From Zhongshania aliphaticivorans (lineage in GTDB: Bacteria > Pseudomonadota > Gammaproteobacteria > Pseudomonadales > Spongiibacteraceae): a stretch of 64,000 nucleotides of DNA. The stretch's first letter is position 1. Each line of letters begins with the position of its first letter. The position numbers and the translations under genes are program-made. The DNA lies in NCBI RefSeq assembly GCF_902705875.1, contig NZ_CACSIK010000004.1, positions 62,001 through 126,000 on the forward strand. Direction: 5' to 3'. Below are positions 9,014-17,702 of this stretch, piece by piece. The notes under the pieces were generated by a model that was not told the origin of the DNA, made no database searches, and saw nothing but the letters and a program-made list of their open reading frames with translations.

Positions 9014-10087
9014 ATGCCAAGCTTTTTTCAATATATTTTATTGGCGAGTATTTTAGGGCTCGTTTCTGGATGCATGAATACCCATGTTGCTAATAAAGAG
9101 CAAATTGAGTTTCGGGCGCAAGAGCAAGCGGGAAAATCGGATGCAACGCCAGAGGAAGCTATAGCGCAAGCTGAAAAGGCCTATGAAGCGGCGCTTGTTA
9201 ATGATTTGGGTTTTTATGCCCCCTCTCACATGGAGCAAGCCAAAGTGAAGCTGGCCGAGGCAGTTAAGATAAGTAAGAAAATTGCTTTACCAGAGGATCG
9301 ACTTGCTGCCATTAGCGCTGCCTTTGCGGCAAGTAAATTAATTGCAGATGCGTATGAAAATAAAAATACCGCACTAACACAGCTTAGTAAGGTGTTTGAT
9401 CATCAGAAAGTGTTGTTGGAAATTAATGCAGACGCGGTTCATCCAAAACTGTATCGAAAGGCCGTTAACAAGCTAGAAGGCTTAATCCGGGACATTGAGG
9501 GTGGATTGCTTGCCGAGGTGAAAGACAATGAAGCCAAGGTATTAGGATATTTTGCGTATGTTGAGGTAGAGACCATGAAGGCAACCTACCTTAACAAAGC
9601 CATTGAAAAACTAGATGAGGCCGAATCAATAGATGCGGAAGACTTTGCTGAGGTGTCTTACGAAAAAGCAGAGGAGGCCATTGATTACGCGAGTGATTTT
9701 ATTGAAAACAATTATCGTGATAGAGAAAACGTAAAGCGCTTAAGCCACAAAGCTTATACACAAGCTATGCGGGCTTATTATATTGCGGAAGAATCAGCAA
9801 AGATTGTTGAAATTGATGAAGAAGAAGCCGAGCAATATATTTTGTATGTAGAGTCTTTGCTACAGCGTATCAATGAAGAAGCGGGTGTCAGTGATATAGA
9901 GGCGATGCCGCTGCGCGAGCAATCCCGCAGTCTTGCTGAGGCGTTTAAGGCCGGTGCGACAAGTATTACAACTTCGGCGGTAGAGTCGGCAGTGGTGCCA
10001 AGTCAAACGTCAGTACCTGAAGCTCCTATTCAAGAAAACACACCGAGTCTATATGTGGAATTTGATGAAGAAGTAAGCGAAGAATAA
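9014..10087 (+). CDS. Helix-rich lipoprotein with DUF4398-like N-terminal region
   Basis: A GAGGA ribosome-binding site at 9002-9006 fixes the ATG at 9014, although the frame opens with a TTG at 9008. The lipobox LVSGC places lipidation at C20. The rest is almost wholly alpha-helical and acidic, with alanine/glutamate-rich repeats. The segment around residues 45-90 (EAIAQAEKAYEAA, then YAPSHMEQAKVKLAEA) resembles the DUF4398 pattern of envelope lipoproteins. I know of no defined activity. The C-terminal 50 residues are low-complexity, rich in Ser/Val/Pro/Glu. The gene stands alone, divergent from ubiK, and a weak hairpin (10104-10132) follows it. Confidence 0.7.
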   Translation: MPSFFQYILLASILGLVSGCMNTHVANKEQIEFRAQEQAGKSDATPEEAIAQAEKAYEAALVNDLGFYAPSHMEQAKVKLAEAVKISKKIALPEDRLAAISAAFAASKLIADAYENKNTALTQLSKVFDHQKVLLEINADAVHPKLYRKAVNKLEGLIRDIEGGLLAEVKDNEAKVLGYFAYVEVETMKATYLNKAIEKLDEAESIDAEDFAEVSYEKAEEAIDYASDFIENNYRDRENVKRLSHKAYTQAMRAYYIAEESAKIVEIDEEEAEQYILYVESLLQRINEEAGVSDIEAMPLREQSRSLAEAFKAGATSITTSAVESAVVPSQTSVPEAPIQENTPSLYVEFDEEVSEE

Positions 10088-10254
10088 CAGCCAATATCCT
10101 ATGCGCTGGGTGGAGCTGCTTGTCCCTCAGCGTCATTTTCACCCCCTCTAGCTCCCCTCTTTTTCACTTTCGGATTTTGCGCGCCCAAACTCGGTGCGGA
10201 GAAGCTTTGGTTTGAGAACTTATTTAGCGCAACTTCGTAAAAAACGCACAGCGA

Positions 10255-10270
10255 TGGTACAGTTATTGCT
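10255..10270 (+). promoter_or_regulatory. Sigma-54 (RpoN) type promoter upstream of the urease operon
   Basis: TGGTACA at 10255-10261, four bases, then TTGCT at 10266-10270 fits the -24/-12 consensus TGGCACG-N4-TTGCW, with the invariant GG and GC ten bases apart. It lies 78 bases before the ureD start. Urease operons in nitrogen-responsive bacteria are often RpoN/NtrC dependent. I see only a half-match to an NtrC site nearby. Confidence 0.6.
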
Positions 10271-10347
10271 GAATATTTAAGAATGTGAAGACGTGGTGAT
10301 AAAAGTATTTCGCGTTAAATGTCGGTGTTTATCAATAAGGAATCGCT

Positions 10348-11250
10348 GTGACGGCCATAGCACCTGTAAGCTCTAGCTTGTCTGTCTCAAGCGTTGAGGC
10401 TACGCCTAGAAAATCTTGGTCGGCATCGATAGCTCTTGGTTTTCGCGCCGGGGTTAATCGCACTGATTTGGCGCGCTCTCTTCATAAGGGGCCGTTGCGG
10501 GTGCAGCGGCCATTTTATCCAGAGGGTGATTGCTGCCACGTATATCTCTTACACCCACCGGGCGGGATGGTGGCCGGTGATGTTTTGGAGGTGGATTTAG
10601 CTTTAGATGGCGGCGCACAGGCACTCCTTACCACGCCATCTGCAGGTAAGGTGTACCGAAGTGATTTGGTGAAAACTGTGCAAGCACAGGCCGTCACTGC
10701 ACAACTTGCTGATGGCGCTTGTTTGGAGTGGCTTCCTCAGGAAACGATCATTTTTGAGGGTGCAGAGGCGGAGCTTTGTAATCAATTCTTTTTGCAAGGT
10801 GATGCCAAGCTATGTGCATGGGATATTGTGGTATTGGGTCGACGTGCAAGCGGTGAAAATTTTAAGCATGGTCGCTGCACTCAAAAAATAGAAATTAGTA
10901 GAAACGATAAGCTTGTATTTAAAGAGCGTACCGAATGGCTAGGTGGCAGCCGAATGTTGGATGCACCTTGGGGTATGAATGGCATGTCGGTTAGCGGCAC
11001 CTTAGTGATGACGTTGCAGTGTGATCAACAACTGCTGGATGACTTACGCGAAGGCTTGGCGGACCTTGCAAGTGACAAAGCTTGGCAGCCGGCCGAGTGG
11101 GGCATATCACAGAAAAGAGAGATTTTTTTAGCACGTTATTTGGGCAATTCTCCGGAGCAGTGTCGCAAGGGTTTTGTTTGGCTGTGGTCACAATTGCGGC
11201 CGGTATTTAACGCTCGACCTGCATGTGCGCCACGAATTTGGAATACCTGA
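10348..11250 (+). CDS. ureD: Urease accessory protein UreD (UreH-type chaperone)
   Basis: First gene of the urease cluster. The 300-residue protein has the UreD landmarks: GPLRVQRPFYPEG, HPPGGMVAGD, the LTTPSAGKVYR segment and LEWLPQETIIFEGA. UreD forms the UreD-UreF-UreG scaffold that delivers nickel and CO2 to apo-urease. The GTG start at 10348 follows a TAAGGA ribosome-binding site. A gap of 49 bases separates it from ureA. The preceding sigma-54-type promoter suggests control by nitrogen status. Confidence 0.95.
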   Translation: MTAIAPVSSSLSVSSVEATPRKSWSASIALGFRAGVNRTDLARSLHKGPLRVQRPFYPEGDCCHVYLLHPPGGMVAGDVLEVDLALDGGAQALLTTPSAGKVYRSDLVKTVQAQAVTAQLADGACLEWLPQETIIFEGAEAELCNQFFLQGDAKLCAWDIVVLGRRASGENFKHGRCTQKIEISRNDKLVFKERTEWLGGSRMLDAPWGMNGMSVSGTLVMTLQCDQQLLDDLREGLADLASDKAWQPAEWGISQKREIFLARYLGNSPEQCRKGFVWLWSQLRPVFNARPACAPRIWNT

Positions 11251-11299
11251 ATACTAGTTCAGCGGTGATGAAATAGATTAAATACGGGATACGCAGACG

Positions 11300-11602
11300 A
11301 TGGAATTGAGTCCGAGAGATAAAGATAAATTATTAATTTTTACTGCCGCGTTACTGGCAGAGCGTCGCAAGGCGAAAGGGTTGAAATTAAACTATCCCGA
11401 GGCCATTGCACTTATCTCCGCTGAAGTGATGGAGGGCGCGCGCGAGGGGCGCAGCGTTGCCGAGATGATGAGCGCAGGCCGTGAGGTATTGAGCCGAGAT
11501 GATGTGATGGCAGGTGTTGCAGAGATGATCCATGAAGTGCAGGTGGAAGCAACGTTCCCCGATGGAACTAAGCTTGTTACCGTACATAACCCCATTGTTT
11601 AA
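11300..11602 (+). CDS. ureA: Urease subunit gamma
   Basis: The 100-residue protein begins [27 protein letters not shown] and carries the family motifs [11 protein letters not shown] and [18 protein letters not shown]. It is one of the three structural subunits; bacterial urease is a trimer of UreABC units that hydrolyses urea to ammonia and carbamate in the cytosol. Length and ends match the usual 100-residue gamma subunit. Confidence 0.97.
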   Translation: MELSPRDKDKLLIFTAALLAERRKAKGLKLNYPEAIALISAEVMEGAREGRSVAEMMSAGREVLSRDDVMAGVAEMIHEVQVEATFPDGTKLVTVHNPIV

Positions 11603-11640
11603 CGAATTTAGCAGCTCACGGTTGCATGAACGGAGGCACC

Positions 11641-11976
11641 ATGATTCCAGGTGAAGTGCACGTCGTACAGGGTAGTATTGTGCTTAACGAAGGGCGAGCA
11701 ACATTGATTATTGACGTTGCCAATAGTGGTGATAGACCGATTCAAGTGGGATCACATTATCATTTCTTTGAGGCGAATCTGGCCTTGGTGTTTGACCGTG
11801 AAGCGAGTCGTGGATTTCGTTTAAATATTGCGGCGGGTACGGCGGTTCGGTTTGAGCCTGGTCAAAGCCGAGAGGTAGAGTTGGTTGCCTTGGCGGGCAA
11901 ACGGGAAGTGTATGGTTTTCGTGGCGATGTCATGGGGGCTTTAGATGGGGCTAGCGATACAGGAGTAAGCTCGTGA
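11641..11976 (+). CDS. ureB: Urease subunit beta
   Basis: The 111-residue protein has the standard start MIPGEVHV and the motifs [21 protein letters not shown] and [12 protein letters not shown]. An upstream in-frame ATG at 11626 exists, but GGAGG at 11632-11636 is ideally placed for the ATG at 11641, and the family always begins MIPGE. Its TGA stop overlaps the GTG start of ureC by four bases, implying translational coupling. Confidence 0.96.
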   Translation: MIPGEVHVVQGSIVLNEGRATLIIDVANSGDRPIQVGSHYHFFEANLALVFDREASRGFRLNIAAGTAVRFEPGQSREVELVALAGKREVYGFRGDVMGALDGASDTGVSS

Positions 11977-13676
11977 CCAGCATTGATCGCCGCGCGTATG
12001 CGGATATGTATGGCCCCACGGTGGGTGATAAGGTTCGGCTTGCTGATACCGAGCTTTGGATAGAAGTTGAAAAAGACTTCACCAGCTATGGCGAAGAGGT
12101 AAAGTTTGGTGGTGGTAAAGTCATCCGAGACGGTATGGGGCAAGGCCAATTAGGTAGTGAATTTACTCCTGATACCGTGATTACCAATGCATTGATATTG
12201 GATCACTGGGGCGTGGTGAAGGCCGATGTCGCCATCACGGCGGGTAGAATAACGGCCATTGGTAAAGCCGGTAACCCCGATATTCAGCCAGATATCGACA
12301 TTATTATTGGCCCTTGTACCGAAGTGATTGCCGGAGAGGGACAAATTTTAACAGCGGGTGCCATTGACGCTCATATTCATTTTATTTGTCCTCAACAAAT
12401 TGAAGAAGCATTGATGAGCGGTGTAACCACCATGCTGGGTGGTGGAACGGGCCCTGCTACGGGGACGAATGCGACAACGTGTACTCCGGGTGCGTGGCAT
12501 ATCGGCACTATGCTGCAAGCGGCTGAAAGTTTTCCAATGAATTTAGGCTTTTTAGGCAAGGGCAATGCAAGTTTGCCTGGGGCTTTGGAGGAGCAACTGC
12601 AAGCGGGGGCAATGGGGCTGAAGCTCCATGAGGATTGGGGTACCACGCCAGCGTCAATTGATTGCTGTTTGAGTGTGGCGGAAAAGTACGATGTGCAAGT
12701 GGCTATTCATACCGACACGCTCAATGAGTCGGGTTTTGTAGAAGACACCTTAGATGCATTTAAAGGCCGAACAATTCATACCTACCACACTGAAGGGGCC
12801 GGTGGTGGGCATGCTCCTGACATAATTAAGGCGTGTGGCTCGGCAAATGTGTTGCCATCGTCTACAAATCCAACTCGTCCCTATACGGTCAATACGGTAG
12901 ATGAGCATTTGGACATGTTGATGGTCTGCCATCATCTGGACCCTAATATTCCAGAAGACGTTGCTTTCGCCGATTCTAGAATCCGAAAAGAGACCATTGC
13001 CGCTGAAGATATTCTTCACGACTTAGGGGCGTTTTCTATGATTTCGTCCGACTCTCAGGCCATGGGGCGAGTGGGCGAAGTGGTGTGTAGAACATGGCAG
13101 ACGGCACATAAAATGAAAATGCAGCGAGGTCCGCTTGCTGAAGATAGCAACGGAAGTGATAACTTCCGAGCGCGTCGTTATATTGCTAAATACACAATCA
13201 ACCCCGCTATTGCGCATGGAATTTCACATGAGGTGGGTTCAATTGAAGTGGGTAAATTGGCGGATTTAGTACTGTGGAAACCCGCTTTTTTTGGCATTAA
13301 GCCATCAATGATTATCAAAGGTGGGGCCATTGCGGCAGCGCCGATGGGCGATCCCAACGCGTCAATTCCAACGCCGCAACCGGTACATTACCGGATGATG
13401 TTTGGTGCATTTGGCAAGGCGTGTGTGAAGACCTCTGTGAGTTTTGTCAGTCAGGCAGCGATTACAGCTGATATAGCCTCTTCGCTGGGCTTGGACAGGC
13501 CGTTAGTCGCAGTAAAAAACTGCAGGAACGTGACCAAGGCGGATATGGTGTTAAACAATTATCAGCCGGTAATGGATGTAGATCCCGATACTTATGAAGT
13601 GCGCGCTGATGGCCAATTGCTGATCTGCGAGCCGGCGAATGAGTTGCCACTGGCTCAGTTGTATTGTTTGTTTTGA
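11973..13676 (+). CDS. ureC: Urease subunit alpha (catalytic)
   Basis: Catalytic subunit of 567 residues, the normal length. The dinickel centre is intact and follows the Klebsiella numbering: H134 and H136 (HIH), the carbamylated lysine K217, H246, H272 and D360. The substrate-side residues H219, C319 and H320 of the flap are present too. This should therefore be an active enzyme. Translation begins at a GTG overlapping the ureB stop codon. No truncation or substitution stands out. Confidence 0.98.
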   Translation: MTSIDRRAYADMYGPTVGDKVRLADTELWIEVEKDFTSYGEEVKFGGGKVIRDGMGQGQLGSEFTPDTVITNALILDHWGVVKADVAITAGRITAIGKAGNPDIQPDIDIIIGPCTEVIAGEGQILTAGAIDAHIHFICPQQIEEALMSGVTTMLGGGTGPATGTNATTCTPGAWHIGTMLQAAESFPMNLGFLGKGNASLPGALEEQLQAGAMGLKLHEDWGTTPASIDCCLSVAEKYDVQVAIHTDTLNESGFVEDTLDAFKGRTIHTYHTEGAGGGHAPDIIKACGSANVLPSSTNPTRPYTVNTVDEHLDMLMVCHHLDPNIPEDVAFADSRIRKETIAAEDILHDLGAFSMISSDSQAMGRVGEVVCRTWQTAHKMKMQRGPLAEDSNGSDNFRARRYIAKYTINPAIAHGISHEVGSIEVGKLADLVLWKPAFFGIKPSMIIKGGAIAAAPMGDPNASIPTPQPVHYRMMFGAFGKACVKTSVSFVSQAAITADIASSLGLDRPLVAVKNCRNVTKADMVLNNYQPVMDVDPDTYEVRADGQLLICEPANELPLAQLYCLF

Positions 13677-13709
13677 TGCAGTGTTACAAGAATTAACAAG
13701 GAACCGATG

Positions 13710-14174
13710 ATGTTGGAGTGTTACGAACTGGGTGGGGGCTGTAGTGAGATCCGCTTGGTGTTGAATTATCAGGAGCGTCAACGTAGTCGCTTTCGAGCAA
13801 AAACCCTATGCGGTCAAGATGTAGCGTGGTTTGTTGAGCGGGGGAAAGTGTTAGCTGATGGTGAAGTTTTAATTGCGAAAAGTGGTGAGAAAATTCTTGT
13901 TGTTGCCGCAGAAGAGACGGTATCAGAAGTGCGTAGTAATGATCCATTATTGTTGGCCAAGGCAGCGTATCATTTAGGCAATCGGCATGTTCCATTGCAA
14001 ATTGAAGCTGAAGAGTTGCGTTACCAGCATGACCATGTGTTAGACGATATGGTAAGAGGCCTAGGCCTGACGGTGTTAGTTACCGATAAAACGTTCCACC
14101 CAGAAAATGGGGCTTATCATAGCAGTACCGGCGCGCACTCCCATAGTCATTCACATGACCATCATCATGGCTAG
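13710..14174 (+). CDS. ureE: Urease accessory nickel metallochaperone UreE
   Basis: UreE dimers bind nickel and pass it to UreG. The core motifs RQRSRFRAKT, AYHLGNRHVPLQI and YQHDHVLDDMV are present, and the C-terminus is a histidine-rich nickel-storage tail (HSHSHSHDHHHG). AAGGAA at 13698-13703 favours the second of two adjacent ATG codons (13710 rather than 13707). The last eight bases overlap the start of ureF. Confidence 0.95.
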   Translation: MLECYELGGGCSEIRLVLNYQERQRSRFRAKTLCGQDVAWFVERGKVLADGEVLIAKSGEKILVVAAEETVSEVRSNDPLLLAKAAYHLGNRHVPLQIEAEELRYQHDHVLDDMVRGLGLTVLVTDKTFHPENGAYHSSTGAHSHSHSHDHHHG

Positions 14175-14835
14175 GCCGCTGTTACATCTTATGCAGTTGG
14201 TAAGTCCGGCCTTACCTGTCGGCGCTTATGCGTATTCCCAAGGTTTAGAATATGCCGTGGAGCGAGGCTGGGTTCACGATATGAATAGCGCGGTGGATTG
14301 GCTTGGCGAGGTTTTAAATCACAGCGTTGGTGGTTTAGATTTACCCGTGCTGCTGCGCTTATTAAAAGCTTGGCGACAAGGTGACTGGCAAGCAGTGCAA
14401 GATTGGAATGACACTTTGCAGGCAGCTCGGGAGACGCGGGAGTTACTGCTGGAAGATGTGCAGATGGGTGAGGCTCTATTGCGCTTATTGGTTTCATTAG
14501 AATTACCGTCAGCGCAGCGGTGGCCTCAACAGAAGTCGATTAGTTTCGCCACCGGTTTTGCGATGGCAGCGCATCACTTTGATATAAATGATGATGACGC
14601 TTTAAGCGGGTTTGCTTGGAGTTGGCTAGAAAATCAGGTCGCTGCAGCGATTAAATTAGTTCCGTTTGGGCAGACCGATGGTCAGCGTCTACTAATGACG
14701 TTAATGCCTTGTATAGAGACAACGGTTGCAGAGGCTTGTGTGCGTGAAGATCATGATATTGGTGCCGGTTTGCCGGGCTTGGCGGTGGTGTCTATGCAGC
14801 ATGAAACGCAGTATTCAAGATTGTTTCGTTCATAA
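14167..14835 (+). CDS. ureF: Urease accessory protein UreF
   Basis: The 222-residue helical protein bridges UreD and UreG in the maturation complex. The signature LVSPALPVGAYAYSQGLEYAVERGWV is at the N-terminus, with an arginine-containing ARETRELLLEDVQMG block in the middle. The frame is open 60 bases further upstream, but the ATG at 14167 gives the family N-terminus (MARPLLHLMQLVSPALP) and overlaps the ureE tail. Confidence 0.94.
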   Translation: MARPLLHLMQLVSPALPVGAYAYSQGLEYAVERGWVHDMNSAVDWLGEVLNHSVGGLDLPVLLRLLKAWRQGDWQAVQDWNDTLQAARETRELLLEDVQMGEALLRLLVSLELPSAQRWPQQKSISFATGFAMAAHHFDINDDDALSGFAWSWLENQVAAAIKLVPFGQTDGQRLLMTLMPCIETTVAEACVREDHDIGAGLPGLAVVSMQHETQYSRLFRS

Positions 14836-14880
14836 AATTTATAAGCTCGGTGTGAGTTTGAGAGTAGTGGAGTTAACGGT

Positions 14881-15492
14881 ATGAAGAAGCCTGCATTGCG
14901 GCTTGGAATTGGTGGGCCTGTTGGCTCAGGTAAAACGGCGTTAGTCAAAACCTTGTGCGCTGAATTGCGCGAGAGGTTTGATATTGCAGTAATAACAAAT
15001 GATATTTATACCCGCGAAGATGCTGAGTTTTTGTTGCGTCATGAGGTGTTGTCGCAGGATCGAATCCTTGGTGTAGAAACTGGGGGCTGTCCGCATACCG
15101 CCATTCGCGAAGATGCCTCGATGAACCTCTCTGCGGTTGCAGAATTAAGTGGGCGTTTTCCTGAACTTGAACTCATTATGATAGAGAGCGGGGGTGACAA
15201 TTTAGCCGCTACGTTTAGCCCTGAGTTATCTGACCTTACCATTTATGTTATTGACGTGTCGGCCGGCGATAAAATACCCCGTAAAGGTGGCCCCGGGATT
15301 ACGCGGTCAGATTTATTAGTGATTAATAAAATTGATTTGGCTCCGCTAGTAGGTGCAGATCTCGGTGTAATGGATAGGGATGCAAAGAAAATGCGGGGTG
15401 ATAAACCCTTTATTTTTAGTAATTTAAAAGACGGAAGTGGGGTGGGTGATATCGTTAGCTTTATTGTTGAGCAGGGTATGCTTGGACGTTAA
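14881..15492 (+). CDS. ureG: Urease accessory GTPase UreG
   Basis: SIMIBI-class GTPase driving nickel insertion. The P-loop GPVGSGKT is at residues 12-19, the nickel-binding CPH motif at C70-P71-H72, the [15 protein letters not shown] switch region follows, and the guanine-specificity motif is NKIDL. The length of 203 residues is normal. It follows ureF by 45 bases and precedes the nickel-permease gene by 29 bases. Confidence 0.97.
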   Translation: MKKPALRLGIGGPVGSGKTALVKTLCAELRERFDIAVITNDIYTREDAEFLLRHEVLSQDRILGVETGGCPHTAIREDASMNLSAVAELSGRFPELELIMIESGGDNLAATFSPELSDLTIYVIDVSAGDKIPRKGGPGITRSDLLVINKIDLAPLVGADLGVMDRDAKKMRGDKPFIFSNLKDGSGVGDIVSFIVEQGMLGR

Positions 15493-15521
15493 TGCCGAAA
15501 ATGTGAAAGGAGTGCTAACTG

Positions 15522-16139
15522 ATGGCTGACTCGGCGTCTTTATTAAGTATTTTATTATTTGGTTTTTCTGCAGGGGTTTTACACGCGTTTGATGCAGACC
15601 ACCTTGCTGCAGTAAGTGGTATTGGTGGACGGAGTGGAGGGCGCTACAGTTTTCGTTTTGCATTGCATTGGGGCTTTGGTCACGGTTTAGCCGTCATTGT
15701 AATTGCCACCTTGGTATTAGTGGCCGGTGCAGCGATACCTACCCAATTTAGTGCTTTTGCTGAATCGCTGGTTGCGTGGATGTTAATTGCTATTGGGTGT
15801 ATGACCTTTATGCATTTGTGGCGGCAGCATCAGCAGAGCGTTGAGAGGCCTCCCCGCAACTATAACGCCTTACTGGTGGGCCTTGTGCATGGCAGCGCAG
15901 GGTCAGCGCCCTTGCTCGCGGTAATTCCTGCGGCGGGAATGGCAAGCCCCGAGTTAGGAATGCTACATATATTGCTTTTTAATATTGGTTTGATTTTAGC
16001 TATGGCGGGCGTGGGTGCTGCTTTAAGACGTGGTTTGTCTGCGGCAGGTCATTACCATCGGACTTTGCAACTTTCTATGCAATCAGCATTAGGGATCTTT
16101 GCCACTGGTTTTGGTGTTTTTCTTCTCATGTCACAGTAA
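15522..16139 (+). CDS. UreH/NiCoT-type nickel permease
   Basis: Integral membrane protein of 205 residues with about six hydrophobic helices. It carries the nickel/cobalt transporter signature HX4DH as H21-D26-H27 in HAFDADHLAAVSG in the first helix, and a second His-rich stretch HWGFGHG. That signature separates it from HupE/UreJ proteins. Its place as last gene of the urease operon, 29 bases after ureG, implies it supplies nickel for the enzyme. A ribosome-binding site (AAAGGAG) precedes the ATG. Confidence 0.85.
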   Translation: MADSASLLSILLFGFSAGVLHAFDADHLAAVSGIGGRSGGRYSFRFALHWGFGHGLAVIVIATLVLVAGAAIPTQFSAFAESLVAWMLIAIGCMTFMHLWRQHQQSVERPPRNYNALLVGLVHGSAGSAPLLAVIPAAGMASPELGMLHILLFNIGLILAMAGVGAALRRGLSAAGHYHRTLQLSMQSALGIFATGFGVFLLMSQ

Positions 16140-16313
16140 GCTCAAATAAGCGTACTTAGCGGTAGTTACTATGATCTTATTCACTGTTGTGTGAAAAGAT
16201 TATGGTGACGGTTAGAACTTAGTGACGTGCCAAAATAAGATATAAAGGCGTTTATCCTCAGTCTATACTACTAAGTCGTTTTCCCTCTAAATATACCCTT
16301 TAAGGATTTACTC

Positions 16314-17219
16314 ATGAAATACCTTGCCGTTATTGTGCTAGCACTGACACCGCTGGCTGGGCTGGCTGCCAATCTAACGATACCTGCTGGAAAAAAATAT
16401 GTTGTGGGTATTGATCAGCAAGAATTAGTGCTCGATGAGCTGCGCATTGGTGATAACGCAATCATTACTTTTTCGTCTGGAGTGAGTGGGTGGCGTGTGC
16501 AAGCGCGGCACGCGTTTATTGGCGATGGGGTTGTTATTGATGGCAGTGGTGCAAATGGTGTGGCGGGTGAGATTGGTCGAGAGGCATCGGCTTGTTCAAA
16601 CGGTGAACCGGGGGGAAATGGCGGCGATGGTGGTGATGGCCTGGCGATTCGTTTACAGCTCGGTTTAGAGGCGCTTGGTCAAATTCAAATATTGTCGAAT
16701 GGTGGACGTGGCGGTGATGGTGGTGCAGGGAGTGATGGAAGCGATGTAAGTGATGCCTGCAAAGAGGCAGTTGGTGGTGAAGGTGGAAATGGTGGTAGTG
16801 GTGGCGAAGGTGGCCGCGGTGGTGATATCGCCTTGCTGTATAAAGTGTTAAGTAAGGGGAGCTCTATTGGCGACATTACTAAGCTAGTGCGCATAAGTAG
16901 TGAAGGTGGTGACGGGGGTGGTGGTGGAAATGCAGGCTCGGGTGGTGAGGGTAGTGAAGGTTACTATGTCAATAAAAGAACCCTGACGGGTAATCGTAAG
17001 TGGATGCCCGGTGGAGCGAGTGGGCTGGCAGGTAGCCCTGGCTCTGCAGGTTCTGCAGGCCACCCTGGCAGGATGTTACTTGATGAGCTGATATTGTCGG
17101 CTGAGCAGCCGAAAAGGGTAGAGGGCCCTTCGACAGCTACTCTAATTCAGTTGCAGCGCCAAGTTGAAAGTTTACGAATCCGAGTTGAACAATTAGAGGC
17201 TGCGCAAGTGGCACAGTAA
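16314..17219 (+). CDS. Secreted glycine-rich repeat protein with C-terminal coiled coil
   Basis: A signal peptide (MKYLAVIVLALTPLAGLAA) is followed by a beta-rich region to about residue 95. Two glycine-rich blocks then follow (about 98-110 and 128-168) made of GGxGGxGG units resembling collagen-like or PE_PGRS-type segments, and two further such blocks lie near 195-245. The last 40 residues form a heptad coiled coil (LIQLQRQVESLRIRVEQLE). Two cysteines (in SACSNG and DACKEA) could crosslink. I recognise no catalytic motif; a structural surface or periplasmic role is likely. A strong terminator follows. Confidence 0.7.
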   Translation: MKYLAVIVLALTPLAGLAANLTIPAGKKYVVGIDQQELVLDELRIGDNAIITFSSGVSGWRVQARHAFIGDGVVIDGSGANGVAGEIGREASACSNGEPGGNGGDGGDGLAIRLQLGLEALGQIQILSNGGRGGDGGAGSDGSDVSDACKEAVGGEGGNGGSGGEGGRGGDIALLYKVLSKGSSIGDITKLVRISSEGGDGGGGGNAGSGGEGSEGYYVNKRTLTGNRKWMPGGASGLAGSPGSAGSAGHPGRMLLDELILSAEQPKRVEGPSTATLIQLQRQVESLRIRVEQLEAAQVAQ

Positions 17220-17242
17220 TGTTGCATATTTGTATTGATGAA

Positions 17243-17268
17243 GGGGTGCCAGAGGGCGCCCCTTTTTT
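17243..17268 (+). terminator. Rho-independent terminator of the glycine-rich protein gene
   Basis: GGGGTGCC (17243-17250) pairs with GGCGCCCC (17255-17262), with one G-T pair and a four-base loop, then six T residues. Confidence 0.88.
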
Positions 17269-17313
17269 ATTTGAGGACCAATAACACAGCGTTCGCAGGA
17301 ATATAGTGCATTG

Positions 17314-17328
17314 GCACTTATTTGGTGC
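17314..17328. promoter_or_regulatory. NtrC-like binding site 1
   Basis: The palindrome GCACTTATTTGGTGC fits the NtrC core GCAC-N7-GTGC (full consensus TGCACY-N5-RGTGCA), including the inner Y and R positions. It lies about 315 bases upstream of the -24/-12 promoter of the porin-glnK-amtB cluster, within the reach of an enhancer. Confidence 0.55.
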
Positions 17329-17449
17329 GTGCTATTGCGCTCTTGGGTTGTCGGTTGTGATGGATCGCTGTTTTTTGTCATTAAGTAATTGTTTTTTATG
17401 TATTTTTTGTTGTTTTTGGAATATAAATAATGATGCTTAATTGCATGGG

Positions 17450-17464
17450 GCACAACAGTTGTGC
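17450..17464. promoter_or_regulatory. NtrC-like binding site 2
   Basis: A perfect palindrome GCACAACAGTTGTGC keeps the GCAC-N7-GTGC core but not the inner Y/R positions. It sits about 180 bases upstream of the sigma-54-type promoter, a typical enhancer distance. Pairing with site 1 strengthens the reading. Confidence 0.5.
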
Positions 17465-17627
17465 GTAAATTTAATGCGTGCAACCGAGCAGTTTTATAAA
17501 AATGCGCTATATTTGAGCGTGTCTGCTCGTTGACGATGGGGTGTGGAATACATCTACAACAATATTGATTTTAGATATTTTCGCTTTATTGCTCTAACTT
17601 GTTGTTTTTATTGAATAATATTAAGGT

Positions 17628-17643
17628 TGGCATTGAAAATGCT
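17628..17643 (+). promoter_or_regulatory. Sigma-54 (RpoN) type promoter of the porin-glnK-amtB cluster
   Basis: TGGCATT, four bases, then ATGCT gives the invariant GG (17629-17630) and GC (17641-17642) ten bases apart. It lies about 60 bases before the porin start, with NtrC-like palindromes upstream. Confidence 0.6.
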
Positions 17644-17702
17644 ATAACTCGGGCAGGAATGTGCTTGATCACTTTCTTATACCTTAGTGGAGACTAAAAG
17701 AC

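Noticed and set aside
10088..10254. A GGTGC half-site near 10194-10198 as an NtrC site for urease
   Set aside because: The partner half-site is spaced wrongly (GCGCC-N7-GGTGC) and does not fit GCAC-N7-GTGC.
15522..16139. Annotation as HupE/UreJ
   Set aside because: The HX4DH motif (H21-D26-H27) points to the NiCoT/UreH-type nickel permease instead.
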